Shown here piece after piece: positions 17,540-17,598 of a DNA stretch of 17,598 bases. Source of the stretch: Zetaproteobacteria bacterium. GTDB taxonomy: Bacteria > Pseudomonadota > Alphaproteobacteria > Micavibrionales > Micavibrionaceae. The notes beneath the pieces are model-generated. The model searched no databases, was not told the origin of the DNA, and saw only the letters and a list, made by a program, of their open reading frames with translations. Where the stretch lies: assembly GCA_002747015.1 (NCBI GenBank), contig NVXI01000002.1:256983-274580 (forward strand), given 5' to 3'. Every line of letters begins with the position of its first letter. Within the stretch, counting starts at the first letter, position 1. The position numbers and the translations under genes are program-made.

Positions 17540-17598
17540 ATGAGCGAAACAGACACAGTAGCAAACAAAGAATTGCTCAAAGGCGCCGTACATGAGAA
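17540..17598 (+). CDS. Start of an unidentified gene (3' end outside window)
   Basis: ATG at 17540 opens a frame to the end of the window, giving 19 complete codons (MSETDTVANKELLKGAVHE) and part of a twentieth. AAGGGA lies 11 nt upstream and GAGA 4 nt upstream, neither ideal. A promoter-like TTGTTT-N17-TATATA precedes it, divergent from mfd. Too little of the protein is present to name it. Confidence 0.6.
   Translation, partial: MSETDTVANKELLKGAVHE

Overview
The window carries a compact stretch of bacterial chromosome with dense genes on both strands, moderate to low GC and no sign of phage integration, insertion sequences, CRISPR, tRNA or rRNA genes. The mix of genes (TrmFO, a thioredoxin-reductase-like ferredoxin-NADP reductase without the CxxC, seven-iron FdxA, an ELM1-family protein, a subgroup Ib aspartate aminotransferase, an AmgK-like sugar kinase) points to an alphaproteobacterium. 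A Micavibrio/Rhodospirillales-type lineage is a guess from memory, not a search result.

Layout. 1-1326: 3' half of mutS (+). 1386-2426: ferredoxin-NADP reductase (+). 2429-3033: a minus-strand pair of small uncharacterised genes driven by a consensus sigma70-type promoter. 3096-3434: fdxA (-). 3592-4161: lipoprotein (+), convergent with a TerB-like gene (-, 4158-4643); the two overlap by 4 nt. 4834-6919: trmFO and an alpha/beta hydrolase (+). 6964-7431: Lrp/AsnC regulator (-), divergent from elm1-trxB-lysR (+, 7545-10462). 10463-10769: a gene-free stretch that appears to encode a small structured RNA (about 10624-10738, +) ending in a strong terminator. 10770-13464: a minus-strand run of hypothetical gene, amgK-like kinase and aminotransferase. 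13643-13900: a small orphan (+). 13927-17448: mfd (-). 17540 onward: start of an unidentified gene (+).

How the genes fit together. MutS and Mfd are DNA repair enzymes at the two ends. The ferredoxin reductase and FdxA are plausible redox partners, and TrxB is a third flavin/disulfide redox protein in the window. TrmFO makes m5U54 in tRNA. AmgK-like kinases act in peptidoglycan sugar recycling, although the usual partner murU is not here. The Lrp regulator probably controls itself and/or the divergent elm1-trxB-lysR run, because two perfect inverted repeats lie between them.

The least explained parts are (i) the candidate small RNA at 10624-10738 with four successive hairpins, (ii) the two-gene small-protein module at 2429-3033 with a consensus promoter whose predicted start site falls at the start codon, and (iii) the operator-like palindromes between lrp and elm1. 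I found no clear defence or mobile system.
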